From Paulownia fortunei (Eukaryota; Streptophyta; Magnoliopsida; Lamiales; Paulowniaceae), in contig CM033119.1 of assembly GCA_019321725.1 (NCBI GenBank), positions 1,364,001 to 1,428,000 of the forward strand: 64,000 nucleotides of DNA. Direction: 5' to 3'. A model generated the notes under the pieces. That model was given only the letters and a program-made list of their open reading frames with translations. It did not search any database and was not told the origin of the DNA. This document shows, piece after piece, positions 36,810-48,690 of the stretch (its first letter is position 1; each line of letters opens with the position of its first letter). The position numbers were made by a program, and so were the translations under genes.

Positions 36810-38243
36810 CTAGTTAACCCAGTAATTGCAAAAGCAAGACAACATTAGAACACAAGCAGTACTCCAGGATAACAGCAGGGATGTCAAGGCATACATATAC
36901 AAATAAATAGCAGAAACGTTATAGATTTTTTACAAAATAAGTTAGCTAGGCAACCACCTAAGCTCTTGGGTTATGGACTAAGGGTGTTGACTAAGTGCTT
37001 TGACAACTATACTAGTTATGAACTTACGACTTCTACGTCCACATGCAGGCAGCACTAACTTTTTTCGCAATCCGAAGAAGCCATAAATGAGAGCATATTA
37101 AACCAAACTCATAGTGCATGGTAGCCAATTACAGTTGAAGGCATCATTAGTACATGGGAAAGACATTCTCACATTTTTTATAAGTCTCTAGCCTCAGATC
37201 GAGGTCATCAGATCCAGAAACAAGTGAATGTGCCAACTTTTGAATAGCAAATAGTTAGAAAACATGAAAGTGACAAATGCTGAGTTAAACAAACAAATAG
37301 CACATATTCAGCTATCAAGAGAGGACTTTTTGGTTCAAGTTCACACCACGTCTCAAATCTGTTAAGACTTACGGCCCAGGATAGGAGTATCGTGTAAGGC
37401 AGTAAGGGTAGGAATTGAGCCCCATACCACATACAAGGAGAGCTTTTCAGCGACTGTGGTCTACGTATATTAGGTAACTGCCCTCATTAGCAGCTTGGTT
37501 ATCCTATAAGAAAACCCATTTATATAACTCTTCATATCCATATGTTTTTTACATTACTCAATCATCTCAAACCTAAATAATTTCAAATGTTTTAGACTTT
37601 CCAGAAAATTTGGTTCATTATTCCTATAGATCCTAATACAACTGAAACCAAAAATTACATCAGAACCTCGCACATCACACCGATAGGAACAATTCACTAA
37701 AAAAAACAAGAAAAAGAAAAGATAATATCAGACATAAAATTTGGAGCTCAAAAAAAAAAAGACAGTATCAAAATACAGCAACTAGCAAATGTACCAGCAG
37801 GCATGGAAAAACACGTTAATTCTCAACTATCATCACCAACAAAAATCTGAAATCTACTTCTCTTTCTCCAGAAAATAGACCCCCTTTTTTTAATCAATCT
37901 TGAACAAATAAAGTAAAACACAGTTTTCAATCTAACTGCAACAAATTTCATCAGGGTTCTCAAATATTTACAGCTCCATAATTTATTTTCACATGAAAAC
38001 TTAAAAAAAAAAAACAAAAAACAAAAAACAAGAGGCTCGATTTAACTAAAAAATGCGGGTTTATTTATGCATATTTATTCCTCATTTCGATGCAACTCAT
38101 CCGACAAAATCAATTCAAAGAATAAAATTCCAAAGAAAATACTCAAAAAAAAAAAAAAGGACAGTTCACAAAACAGAAGCCGAAGAGGAAAAAGATGAAA
38201 GCAATCGTAATAAACTTGAATGAGGAGAAATGGAGACGCATAC
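36810..38243 (-). other. 5'UTR intron of the mS37-like gene (inferred)
   Basis: A donor CCAAG|GTATGC lies at 38243 and an acceptor ending CTAG lies at 36810, seven bases before the start codon. The leader exon lies at about 38244-38290. Nothing gene-like was seen within the 1.4-kb intron. Confidence 0.6.
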
Positions 38244-38324
38244 CTTGGGGAGAGGTGAGTCGGGAGAGACACTGAAGATTTGGGAATGTGGGAGAAATTT
38301 CGGCCAGCGGCTTCTGAAATTAAG

Positions 38325-38446
38325 TGGGCTGAAACTATGGGCCACCTAGGCTGTGATCCAAATCATAACAAGTTTTATTTGGGCCGATGTAGGAAATTGT
38401 TTTTTGGTGCATTTGGGGGATTGAGAATTTGATAAAAATTGGCCCA
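38325..38446 (-). promoter_or_regulatory. Cluster of four site II (TGGGCY) elements
   Basis: TGGGCT at 38325-38330, TGGGCC at 38338-38343 and 38380-38385, and GGCCCA at 38441-38446 lie within 120 bp just upstream of the mS37-like leader exon. Clustered site II elements are characteristic of plant genes for ribosomal and mitochondrial proteins, which supports the mitoribosomal assignment. The segment also lies between two divergent genes and could serve the RPB5-like locus. Confidence 0.6.
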
Positions 38447-39315
38447 GTGATAGTTAGCTTCAAAAACTTAAACCAATCATAGAATTTTCAACTTAAAGTT
38501 AGTCAATTTTTTCACTATATGGTTTGGTTAAAAATATTTACTAATTGAATTCAAAAAGTGATTAAATTAGTATTCTATGCAAAATTAAAAATATCCTTAA
38601 GATTACAAAATATCCATTAATACTAGAGTGCAACATGTTATTTTTTTATACAATATTCTGCATCTATCGAGATTTAGAATTAAATCTTACACGAGAATTA
38701 AGATAACGTCAAGGTTTAAGCACGATTTGATAACAATTGAATGAACTAATGACCACCCAATTGTTCTAATGAAGTTTGATTTGATCAACGGTTTGTGCTT
38801 TGTGAAAAGAATTGCCAAACTATTGGGGTCTTGGTATAATTTCACAAACTAAGAGGGGCTATTTTACGTTTTACACAAACTCGTGGATATAAACATATGT
38901 ACACATACATCAAATATTAATATATTATACTGGACAAATTCCCGGTCAGTTTGTATTCAACAGAAACCCTCGCTGTGTCCCATTCTCCCGTACGCACAGA
39001 CCATCTAACGGAAGCTGCAGAATCAACAAGGCACAGGTAATAAGCCGTTAATTTCAAGTGATTTGTCTGTTATTCTAATTATCCAATCTGAAAATTGCTT
39101 TTTCGGTTTATAAAGTAACCTTATTGTCGAATTTTAGCTGAAACTGTTAGCAAGGGGGTGGGGGCGGAGGGAGGGTTGATAGCATCAATGCATGGTTGGA
39201 GATATAACCTCAGGAGATTAAATATTATTCTTGTTTTTTTGCAATCTTTCTTATAGTCATAATCGTTAATTTTTGCAATCTTTGTTCATTAATATGTGCA
39301 AAAGGCAGTGCAAAG

Positions 39316-42300
39316 ATGGTTATGTCCGAGGAGGAAATTACTCGGCTTTACAGAATTCAGAAGACGATGATGCAGATGCTGAGAGATAGAGATTACATGG
39401 TGGGCGATTTTGAGATTGAAATGTCGAAGTATCAGTTCCTTCAGAAATATAGTGAGAATATGAAGAGAGAGGACCTTGTTATTAATAAAGGCTTGCGCAG
39501 TAGCAGCTCTGACCAGGTGCTTTTCATGAATGGTTTAGTTTTTCTTTTTTCAGGTTTTATAATCTATGAGAATTTTGCTAGTGATTTTTGGATTGTGTTT
39601 TGCAATTTGTAGCCCCAGAATGTGATTGATAAGAGTATATTACTGAAAACAGAAATGCTTAGTGAAATGAGGTCACTGATATTTAAGAAAATGTATTGAT
39701 TTTTTTCTTCCTTTACAATTTTGTGATTGGGGAGGGGGTGTGGGGGAACATTAAGTGAAAGGAAATAATAGCACAGACGCAGAACATACCAAGACTTACA
39801 CACCTTGAGCTGAATCGTTTTCACATTTGCTTCACCTTAGATAGGCATAAGTCTGTCTGATGTCATTGGCGGCTGAGCCCTACATTTGAATGAAAGAGCT
39901 TATGTTATATTTTGAAGTTGATTTTCTGATTGAGATAAACAAGTGTATTATGTATCTCCTTTCATTCTGTCAATGGAAAAGTGGTTGTTATCCTCTCAAT
40001 ATGCCTTAATAGCATGCACAGGTACTATTTTGTTGTTGAACTTCTTTGATTGCTTAAAACTGAATTATATTGATTGGTCTGTTTGATCATATTTATTTAT
40101 GATGGAATGTTGGTTACTCCCTTGGTCCTCAAAGGACGTCCGCTATTCTATTTTCATTTGTTCCAGAATTTTTGCCCCATACTCTAAAAAAAAGGCATTT
40201 GTTGTTTAAGTGGCCTCACATTTTGCAAGCTATTTTCTCTTTGTCTCAAATCCAACAGTGAATTTTCAAGGTCTTTCCTTATATGTAGCTGTAAAGGATT
40301 TTGTTCTTTTTAAAATGGAAAGTTTTTCTAGCTTATGTATTATAGCTTAAGGTTTTATTTTTTGAATTTTTTGATATATGAAGGGTGATATTGGAAGAAA
40401 ACAACACAAAGTTGACTTTTCTAATTTCTTTTGAGAAAGTCAAATAGGACATCCTTTGTGGGACGGGGGAGTATAATATTTCCAAATTGTTGAAAATGCT
40501 TTATGCAACCTATTTTACCAGTTCTTTGTTTTGTCTGCTTATCCCCAGATATATGTGTTCTTCCCTGAGGAACATAAGGTTGGTGTTAAGACAATGAAGA
40601 CTTACACCAATCGCATGAAAGAAGAGGGTGTTCATTGGGCAATCTTAGTGGTCCAGCAGAATTTAAGTCCGTTTGCTCGGTGACCTGCATAAGTGAAATA
40701 TCGACTAAATTTCACTTGGAAGTTTTCCAGGTTATTGTTGAGGCTCTCATTTCATTGTGTTTCATATTTTTCTTCAAATATGATGTTATCATTGTCTTCG
40801 TAGGACTTAGATGTCCTTTTTGGGCAATTAAGCTATCTTTTTTATAGACAAACTATAGTTCCAGAATCTTGAGAATGATATATTGTGTTTCTGAATTCGA
40901 TATATTTAAATGAGTTGGGGTGGCTTCGGTAAGTGAGAATTCTATTGTGTCTTATCAACTGCTTTATATTCCGCCTAAATTAGTGCTTTAAATATTGCTT
41001 TTTCTGTATTTAGAATTGTTTATTTGACTGTTTAATTTCTGCACTTACAGGATGCAGAGTTGTTAATCAACATGAAAGAGCATATTCTTGTTCCCAAGCA
41101 TCAGCTGCTTAGCCCTGAAGAATAGAAGACCTTACTGGAAAGATACACTGTGAAAGAAACACAGGTTAGTTAATGGTAATTGTAGCAGATAATAAATATC
41201 TAGGATTTAGTGACTGCTCTAGCATGGAATGTGTTAATTATAATGCATTGAGCTCCAATACCTTATTCTCCTGTCAAAATTTAAGTGATTTTTATAAACT
41301 GGGAATTCTTAGTTGTGATGCATTACACTCTAATACACTATTGACCCGCTGCTTGAATACTTTGGCACAGAAGCAGCAAGAATGAGGAATTTATTCTTTC
41401 TTTTTCTTGTATATGTATTGCTTGATTTTCTCGACCATACATTTTCCACTCTTTTTTGTGCGTTAATCGTTAAGTTTGGCTTGATCTGAATGGTCTAGTG
41501 TCATTCTATGCTATGTTTATGTTCAATTATTTTTTCTCTTGCACCAGCACCGGCACCAGCTGGGGAGCTTGTTTCTCCTCATTATGGTAGATTGGAATTT
41601 TGTGATCTTTGGTTCTGAGGGTCATCTTATTAGAAATAATTTAGCTCTAGAATGTCAGCAAGCTTAGCCTAGGTCTTGCAATTGGAACTTGCTGTCTTTA
41701 CAGCAAAAATGACTCATTTCAGCAACACCTAACCTCCCAATTTTTTTTAGAGATAAGGTTAACCCTATAATAAGGTCTGTTTGATATCATTTTTCAGATG
41801 GAGAAAATAGATTTGTTTTTTGGGGGGAGAGAGGGGGGGAGTGTGTGTGTGAGCGTGGTGGGATTAGGGGATTATACATGGAAGTAGCGAGTTATAAAGG
41901 ACACTTTAGGGCCGTGGCCCGTGATTTGAGTCCAATGCACCTAGTCAATGCAATAGCTTTGGGATCCACGTTCTTAAGAACAGTCTGCCAATGGATACTC
42001 GTTTTTTAAAAATTATGACTTGTCTATAACCTGGATTAGTGTATGTTGCCCTGCGATAGTTTGGAATTGGCAATTTTCTGGTTGTATATTCTGGAAAATT
42101 GAACCCGGTAAGTTTTAAAATTGCACCTATTTTGCCCATGGAACTGTAAAATTGCAATTAGACACTTGAGTTTAGCTATAGAAAAAAAATATATATGATA
42201 TATTTTTTAATATAGAGATATATGGAGACTTTTAAACGGGAATAGCATTCAACATATTTTGAACTTTTAATATGCGTATTTAATCGAGAAAAAGTTCCAT

Positions 42301-43591
42301 ATTCTAATCAAAAAATCTTTAATAATGTTATTGAAATTGAGTTTGATTTGTATTTTTAAAATGAGAGTTTCTACAAATAGTTAATTCATATAGTATATAT
42401 TTGAATCTTTATGTTACTGTGATTTTAAATAGATTATATATGAGATATAATAAATAATTAATCATGTATATAAATAAAAGTTATCATATTATAATCTTAA
42501 AATCATTGACATTCAATTTTATATTCATTTAGTTATTTCAGATTGTGAATCTTTTTATCGAACAAGATAAGATATCTCACATCTTCTTACCTGTAGTAAA
42601 TTATTTATTATTGGATCGAATTCGAATGTCCAAGTTAAAATTCAATCTACATTTGGACATGTTTTTGAAGGATGCGGTTTTCACATTGAGGCTATTAATG
42701 AGTCAAATACATTTGCACAATAAAAAGCTAAGGTCCAAGAATTTGTGATGTAGAGGTGTTTTATAGGTTTTGTATATGGCATTAGAATATTGGTGCATTT
42801 GAGCCCTAATTTACAATTTAGGAAAACCAATTTTAATTACCTGGTTCAATTTGCCAAAAAAAATAAAAGGACAGCACAAAATTGCCAATTCCAAAGGGCA
42901 ATATGCACCAAATTTAGGTCATAGACCAAAACCAGTAGCACACTTCACAACTCTTTAAGAACGTGTACCCCAATGCTATCGCATTGGACTCAAATAACTA
43001 GCCACGGCCATAAATTGTCCTTTGTATTTGGGATGAGTTCACTTTACTCGCTACTTCCATGTATAACCACCCAGCCACGCTCACACACACTGTCCCTGAA
43101 AACTATCTATTCTCTCTGAAAAACAATATCAAACCGACCTTTTCATAGGTTAACCCCTATGACAAAAATGTAGTAATATCTTAATTCTTTTGCATTAATT
43201 ACATCATCCAAATCATGTTGCTCTGGATCAAACAGACCACCCTTTAGTTCACTCCAAGTTTTTCTCTGCAGTTGTTCTGTTGATTAACCCCATATCTATT
43301 ATATGAAAAAGACCTAAAAATCTTGAGTGATTGTTTTGATGACTCTTTTTTGTTGATTGACATGATAGTTATTCTGTGTTATCACTCCATGTGTACGCAC
43401 GCATGCATGAGTTCAGACCATTATCTGCTGTTTGGCAAGCTATTTCTTAATGCTTTTGTTGGCAGCTACCTCGTTTCCAGATAACTGACCCGATTGCAAG
43501 ATATTATGGACTAAAGCGTGGACAAGTTGTAAAAATTATCCGACCAAGTGAGACTGCTGGACGTTATGTCACATACCAATATGTGGTTTGA
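39316..43591 (+). pseudogene. RNA polymerase II/IV/V subunit 5 (RPB5) unprocessed pseudogene
   Basis: Four coding exons (39316-39516, 40549-40730, 41051-41164, 43466-43591) with intact splice sites match plant RPB5 end to end, about 206 aa. They run from the N-terminal jaw module (ITRLYRIQKTMMQMLRDR) to the C-terminal assembly domain ([20 protein letters not shown]). Two lesions break it. Two extra bases (TG) after the codons for SPFAR in exon 2, at about 40680-40682, shift the frame; the exon is 182 nt instead of 180. An in-frame TAG in exon 3 (about 41123-41125) stands where homologues have Lys (EE*KTLLERY). It keeps introns, including a leader intron (39037-39308), so it is a duplicated gene rather than a retrocopy. 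The C-terminal exon is undamaged, so decay is recent. Two independent lesions make sequencing error unlikely. Confidence 0.85.
41756..43150. mobile_element. Long-inverted-repeat transposable element in RPB5-like intron 3
   Basis: The left and right parts are diverged inverted copies. Left 41756-42110 and right about 42800-43150 share GGTTAACC, AAGGTC-GTTTGATAT, TTATACATGGAAGTAGCGAG, GCCGTGGC, TTTGAGTCCAATGC and ACGTTCTTAA in matching order. The AT-rich centre has no transposase-like ORF. Related sequence in reverse orientation occurs at 48690-49885 and 49915-50830. It is a non-autonomous element, either Mutator-like or a foldback type. Target-site duplications could not be fixed by eye, so the ends are approximate. 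Confidence 0.75.
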
Positions 43592-43599
43592 ACTTTTGA

Positions 43600-45850
43600 A
43601 GCTCTGCAGATGTTAAACAGAAAGTTGAAAGGAGAGGGAAGGAGAAGGCATGAAGCACTCAAGTAAACTCAATACTTGTATTCATTCTCATCATATTTCT
43701 GCGGTAAAAACTCGGCAGCTGGAGTATACAATCTTGTGGATTGATTGTGATGCCATACTCTCAATGATTTTCTAACGAGGGCTAAATATAATTGGTGACA
43801 ACTTCATAATCTGCTTGTATCAACATGTACCCTGTTTCATTCTTCAAGTGGCTTGTGAGGTGATCTTTCTGTCAAGTATCTGACTGCTCTGCTATCTAAG
43901 AAGCGTTAGGTTGTTTACCATAACCTATATACATGCTCTCATATTTCTCTCAGAAGCACCGTTGGATGCATGACACCTAGTGAGGCTGCTCCATCCAATG
44001 AACCAGGTTTTTTTTATATATCCATTTCAGGATAATAGTCTCAAACACCAATACAAGGCTATAAAAAGTTAAAATCTGTAACTATAGTACATAAAGTATC
44101 AAATTTTGCTTCAATAAAAATCAACCTAGTTAATGTTTGCACTGTGTCTCCAATCTCTATGGTTGTAGTTTCTTTTGTCCTTGTTTCCCCATGAGTTGTC
44201 AAACCATAGTTGTGCTAGCTTTTATCAAGAAAAGTAATTCACAGGAGAAGCAGTGTTGGTGGTAGGTTAGGCAAGAAGAGGCAAAGGGCATTACCAGCAG
44301 GAGCACATGAAGTAGTTGATCAGGCTCATCAACAGTTATTTGTGTGGGAAAAAGATCAAACTGAGTTGGATTTCCATCATGATGTCTAAGTGATAAGAAA
44401 AGTGTCCGTATATCATGATTTCTGTTGCACTAGTGAAATTTTTAGTTATTTATGATGATTATACATGCATTTTTCTTGTATGCATTAATATCAATGGTTT
44501 GTGAATTGTGATCCACACCAGTGTATAATTTTATATTGGACTTATCTTATGTAGAATGTGGAGTATTTAAGTATTTAACCATTAATTAAGAGATGCCAGA
44601 TGACTCTTACACACTCATCTCCACTTGTGCAAATAACCCCTGTGAAAGTCTTGAATATCAAAAAAAGCTCGTGTGAAAAATAAATCAGCAAATTTGCCCT
44701 CCTATGATTTAATGAAAAGGAGTATTTAAAACCCACGACGGAGAGATAATTTGCTTCTCTCTTTTTTTTTTTTTTTTTTGTTTCTTTTTTCAATTAACCC
44801 CCCACCCCAATCTACATGATCATGTGGAAACTTTGTTTTAGGAATCTAAATAATAAAAAATTTAGCATTTGAGTGTGAATCCATCTTATAGTGAATATAA
44901 AGTCACTTTGTCTGAACTAGAATTTCCTACAAAGTAATGATGCAACATAGAAAGGAGTTGCTCCTTTGAGCAAATATTAACCACTGAAAGTGAGAAATCA
45001 AAACATTCCCCGCGTAACATAGATTTTTTGATTCATCCTGTAGGTAAACTCGTTCGTATATTGTCAGACATCATCCCCCAGCAGAACTTTTGAAAACATT
45101 TATACTAAGGACAAGCAATTAAGAAATTTTCCTAGAACGATAATATCTGTTGCATGCAGGTCCGTATTTTTAGTTATCTTAATTTCATAGTTTCAGCTTC
45201 TAGACCAGATCAACTTGATAATAATAAATTTTAATGTCGCACTTTAGCAATGTGAAATTGGATTTCTGAAATATCTGAATCAGACATGAAAACTTCAACT
45301 CTGTACTTTCTTTAGCTTGATTTTACTCGAACAGCCTATTAATCACAAAACATTGTCATGTAATTGATTTTCACTGAAAAAATAAAAACGACCAATGAGA
45401 GTGATTGATTAAGTGTGGTCATATCGAGTTTGGAGAAAATTGGTTTGGAGTAAAATTTTCCCTTCATTAACACTGTTGTTGGCAGGGATTTTGCACTGAT
45501 GGAAGGGATAAGAAAATTAGGTGCATCCAGATTCCATGAACGCCAGATGGGGCACTTTTTTTCGACTGTAATAGTGCATAAATCTTCAAATCCTATAGCC
45601 ATTAATGACTAACATTTGTTCCTCACACATCCAACTTGGCCAGAATTGAATACAATTTTATCAATTTTTGTTCCAGAAATGGTTATAGTAATTTGTTCAT
45701 CAAATGTGGCAGACAGCAGAAGCACACTAATAAGAGCAATCTTTTGGTGCATGTGCTTGTGAACTGGACCACTTTGTGGGCCAAAAGCGCCTCTGTTTTA
45801 CTTCTTCTCCAATCTTCACCGTGCCTGGACGGCTGGACGCACTTTTGCAC
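43600..45850. other. Spacer between RPB5-like pseudogene and glycine-rich protein gene
   Basis: The first few hundred bases probably correspond to the old 3'UTR. An open, coding-like stretch at 44245-44389 follows an acceptor-like CAG but has no start or family. The rest is AT-rich with a poly-T tract near 44762-44779. Confidence 0.4.
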
Positions 45851-45863
45851 CCATTCCCACCCC

Positions 45864-45871
45864 TATAAATA
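45864..45871 (+). promoter_or_regulatory. TATA box of the glycine-rich protein gene
   Basis: TATAAATA in the C-rich context CCACCCCTATAAATATCC, 62 bp before the ATG at 45926. This gives a predicted leader of about 30 nt. Confidence 0.75.
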
Positions 45872-45925
45872 TCCTATCGCTCCATGCAGTGTAATCCATC
45901 GTTGTGGGTTTCATTTCTGTTCTAA

Positions 45926-47119
45926 ATGGCTGCAAACAGAGTTTTTAGTGTAGTTTTCTTTGTTCTGGTGGGTATAGCGATATGTTCAGCAGCTAGGACT
46001 CTCCTAGAAACTGCTAGCTATTATCCTCATGGTTATGGTGGTGATGCTGGTGGCGGAGGATATGGAGGAGGTGGAGGCGCTGGTGGAGGGTCTGGTGGGG
46101 GTTTTGTTGAGCATGGCTATGCTAGTGGTGGAGGAAGTGGTGTAGGAGGTGGGTCCGGGTATGGTGGTGGTGGTGGAGAGCATGGTGGTGGAGGTGGTGG
46201 CGGCGGCGGCGGAGGTGGTTATGCTGCTGCTGGTGGGGAGCATGGTGGCGGGTATGGAAGTGGGGGCGGTGAAGGTGGCGGCACAGGGTATGGTGGTGGT
46301 GGTGTACATGGAGGTGGTGGAGGTGGAGGTGGTGGTGGTGGAGGAGGAGGTGGTGGAGGGGGAGGAGGTGGTGGTAGTGCCGATGGGGCACATGCTGGTG
46401 GGTATGGTGGGGGTGAAGGAGGAGGCAGTGGAGGTGGCTATGCTGCCGATGGAGGATATGGCGGTGGAGGAGGCCATGGTGGTGGTAGTGGAGCTGGGTC
46501 TGCTGGAGGAGCAGGAGCGGGTGGATATGGTAGTGGTGGAGGTACAGGTGGTGGCGCAGGAGGAGTACATGGTGGAGGTTCTGGCGGTGGCGAAGGAAGT
46601 GGGGGCGGTGGTGGCGGCGGCTATGCTGGTGGGGCTGGAGGAGCAGGAGGTGGAGGATATGGTAGTGGTGAAGGTATTGGTGGTGGCGGAGGAGGAGTGC
46701 ATGGTGGAGGTTCTGGCGGTGGTGAAGGAGGTGGGGCCGGTGGCGGTGGCGGCTATGCTAGCGGGGCTGGGTCAGCTGGAGGAGTAGGAGGTGGTGGAGG
46801 ACATGGTAGTGGTGGAGGTGCTGGTGGAGGTGGTGCAGGAGGAATTCATGGTGGAGGTTATGGAGGTGGCGAAGGAGGTGGTGCTGGTGGTGGTGGTGGC
46901 TATGCTGGTGGGGCTGGGTCTATTGGAGGAGGAAGTGGACATGGTAGTGGTGAAGGTGCTGGTGGTGGTGCAGGAGGAGCCCATGGTGGAGGTTATGGTG
47001 GTGGCCAAGGAGGTGGGGCTGGTGGGGGCGGTGGCTATGCCGGTGGTGAACATGCAGGTGGATATGGTGGAGGCTCCGGCGGTGGCGAAGGCGGAGGTCA
47101 TGGTGGCTATGCCCCCTAG
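45926..47119 (+). CDS. Secreted glycine-rich cell-wall structural protein
   Basis: A single exon encodes 397 aa. The first 22 residues form a clear signal peptide (VFSVVFFVLVGIAIC then SAA), followed by RTLLETASYYPHGYGG and a domain almost wholly of Gly with Ala, Ser, Tyr, His and Glu. From about residue 180 the sequence becomes a repeated block of about 45-50 aa built from YAGGAGSXGG, HGSGGGAGG and HGGGYGGGEGGGAGG. It ends GGHGGYAP. This is a class I type GRP, expected in the apoplast as an elastic or scaffold wall component; Tyr residues could be oxidatively cross-linked. A strong TATA box and short leader suggest regulated, high-level transcription. Long frames without stops on the other strands are shadows of the GGN codon bias. 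Confidence 0.92.
   Translation: MAANRVFSVVFFVLVGIAICSAARTLLETASYYPHGYGGDAGGGGYGGGGGAGGGSGGGFVEHGYASGGGSGVGGGSGYGGGGGEHGGGGGGGGGGGGYAAAGGEHGGGYGSGGGEGGGTGYGGGGVHGGGGGGGGGGGGGGGGGGGGGGSADGAHAGGYGGGEGGGSGGGYAADGGYGGGGGHGGGSGAGSAGGAGAGGYGSGGGTGGGAGGVHGGGSGGGEGSGGGGGGGYAGGAGGAGGGGYGSGEGIGGGGGGVHGGGSGGGEGGGAGGGGGYASGAGSAGGVGGGGGHGSGGGAGGGGAGGIHGGGYGGGEGGGAGGGGGYAGGAGSIGGGSGHGSGEGAGGGAGGAHGGGYGGGQGGGAGGGGGYAGGEHAGGYGGGSGGGEGGGHGGYAP
46470..47100 (+). repeat. Tandem coding minisatellite in the glycine-rich protein gene
   Basis: Imperfect repeats of roughly 140-150 bp recur about four times, each with a CATGGTGGAGGTT-like landmark preceded by GGAGGAGTACA or GGAGGAATTCA variants. Unit-number variation would change protein length without shifting the frame. 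Confidence 0.65.
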
Positions 47120-47129
47120 AAGTACTACA

Positions 47130-48690
47130 CTGTCATCTCGATGTTCAATTATCCAAAAATGGATAATTCTTCTTATCAATACTAATACTAGTATTGAAAA
47201 TAATTTATGTTGGTTGTGAATGTGACTGGACTCACTTGAAGTAGTGCATGGAAGTGTATTATTGTTCTGTTAATTATTAATGATATCAATATTTTCGAAA
47301 TTATCATATGAAAGTCGTTAGTGGTTAGATTAATTGTATGTTGCATGGATACCGCACAATCACTTAGGCAAACAAGACAAAAATGCAAAATTACAAATAA
47401 AATAATATTTAATAATTTTTAAAAGCCAAAGTGTATGTATAAAAAAGGCTTGTGAAAGTAACACTTGAAAAAAAATAATTCCTAAAGTCCACTAATTAAA
47501 TCTAGTAAATTTGCTAAGTTTCTGCATTTCTATCGAGTTTTATGTGTAAGGTTAATAGAGTGTCCCGTTTATGGGAAGCTTAATTATCAAGTCGTAAATT
47601 ATTTGCATGTTGACCCGTTTTCAATAATTTAAGTAATACTATAGTAATATTATGGGAATTTGCTTTTTTTCTAATTTCTGAAATAAGTCCATTCTCATCT
47701 ATCATGAATGAGTATTAATGGTAACAAAATTATTATTTATTAATTAAAATTAATTTGGGTGATCAGTGCTCCTACAACTAGCGATACCATAATTTTTATA
47801 ATTGGGCTTTAACCCAAATGTAAAATATTTTTTTTTATAAATTATAATAATATAAAAAGGTAATTTGAACATCTATTTTTTTGAAGAAATTACCAATAGT
47901 TTTTTCACCCCGCTCTCCTAAAAATCTATGTTACAATGCTCATATACAGACAAATTAATAACCAGAATCTTTAATTATAAAACTTGTTAAAGATAAGCTC
48001 AAGATTTAGTCCAGATATACGCCAAAATAATTACTTAAACTATATTTTGTTTGTTTACAACTTTTCATGATTTATTCAGGTAATTGGGTATAGTGACATT
48101 TTCAATCAAGTTTAGATTTTTTATTATAATTTTATTTTATATTTTATATTATAAATCATACATATACATTGTATGTATAAAATATTATTTAAATATACAC
48201 TTGAAATTAATTATATATATATATATGATGTATATGTGTAATATACAATATAAGATGTAATACAAAATTGCAATAGAAATCTAAATTGATTTTCAACATC
48301 ATTTCTCATTTTCTATTATAATTTCGTATTTCATCTTATATTTCATTTTACACATGCACGCCAAATATATATGATTTATATCAAATATATATTTAATAAA
48401 ATATTTTATATATTTAGTGTAAATTTATAATAAGAAATATAAGATGAAACATTAAATTGAAACACTTAGTTAATTAATAGTGGAGTAATAGATGTCCATT
48501 GTCTAAAATTGATTAACGTCGACTTTTTACCTGCTCAAAAATACAAAAAAAAATATTTATAATTTATAGATTGATTTTTTAAATTAGATAAGCAAGCAAT
48601 TAATCATTGATATCCAGATGATACAATTGTTTTAAGATTCAACAATAATTAGATCCACATCATATGAGATTTTATAATTTAAAAATCCTT
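47130..48690. other. AT-rich spacer
   Basis: Contains the GRP 3'UTR at its start, then AT-rich DNA with several long AT runs. No gene supported. Confidence 0.45.

Noticed and set aside
46004..46787. Long antisense and shifted open frames (232, 212, 142, 135 aa) across the glycine-rich protein gene
   Set aside because: They arise because GGN codons leave no stops in other frames. Their Thr/Ser, His or Val/Glu low-complexity translations have no family features, and the plus frame has the signal peptide and TATA box.
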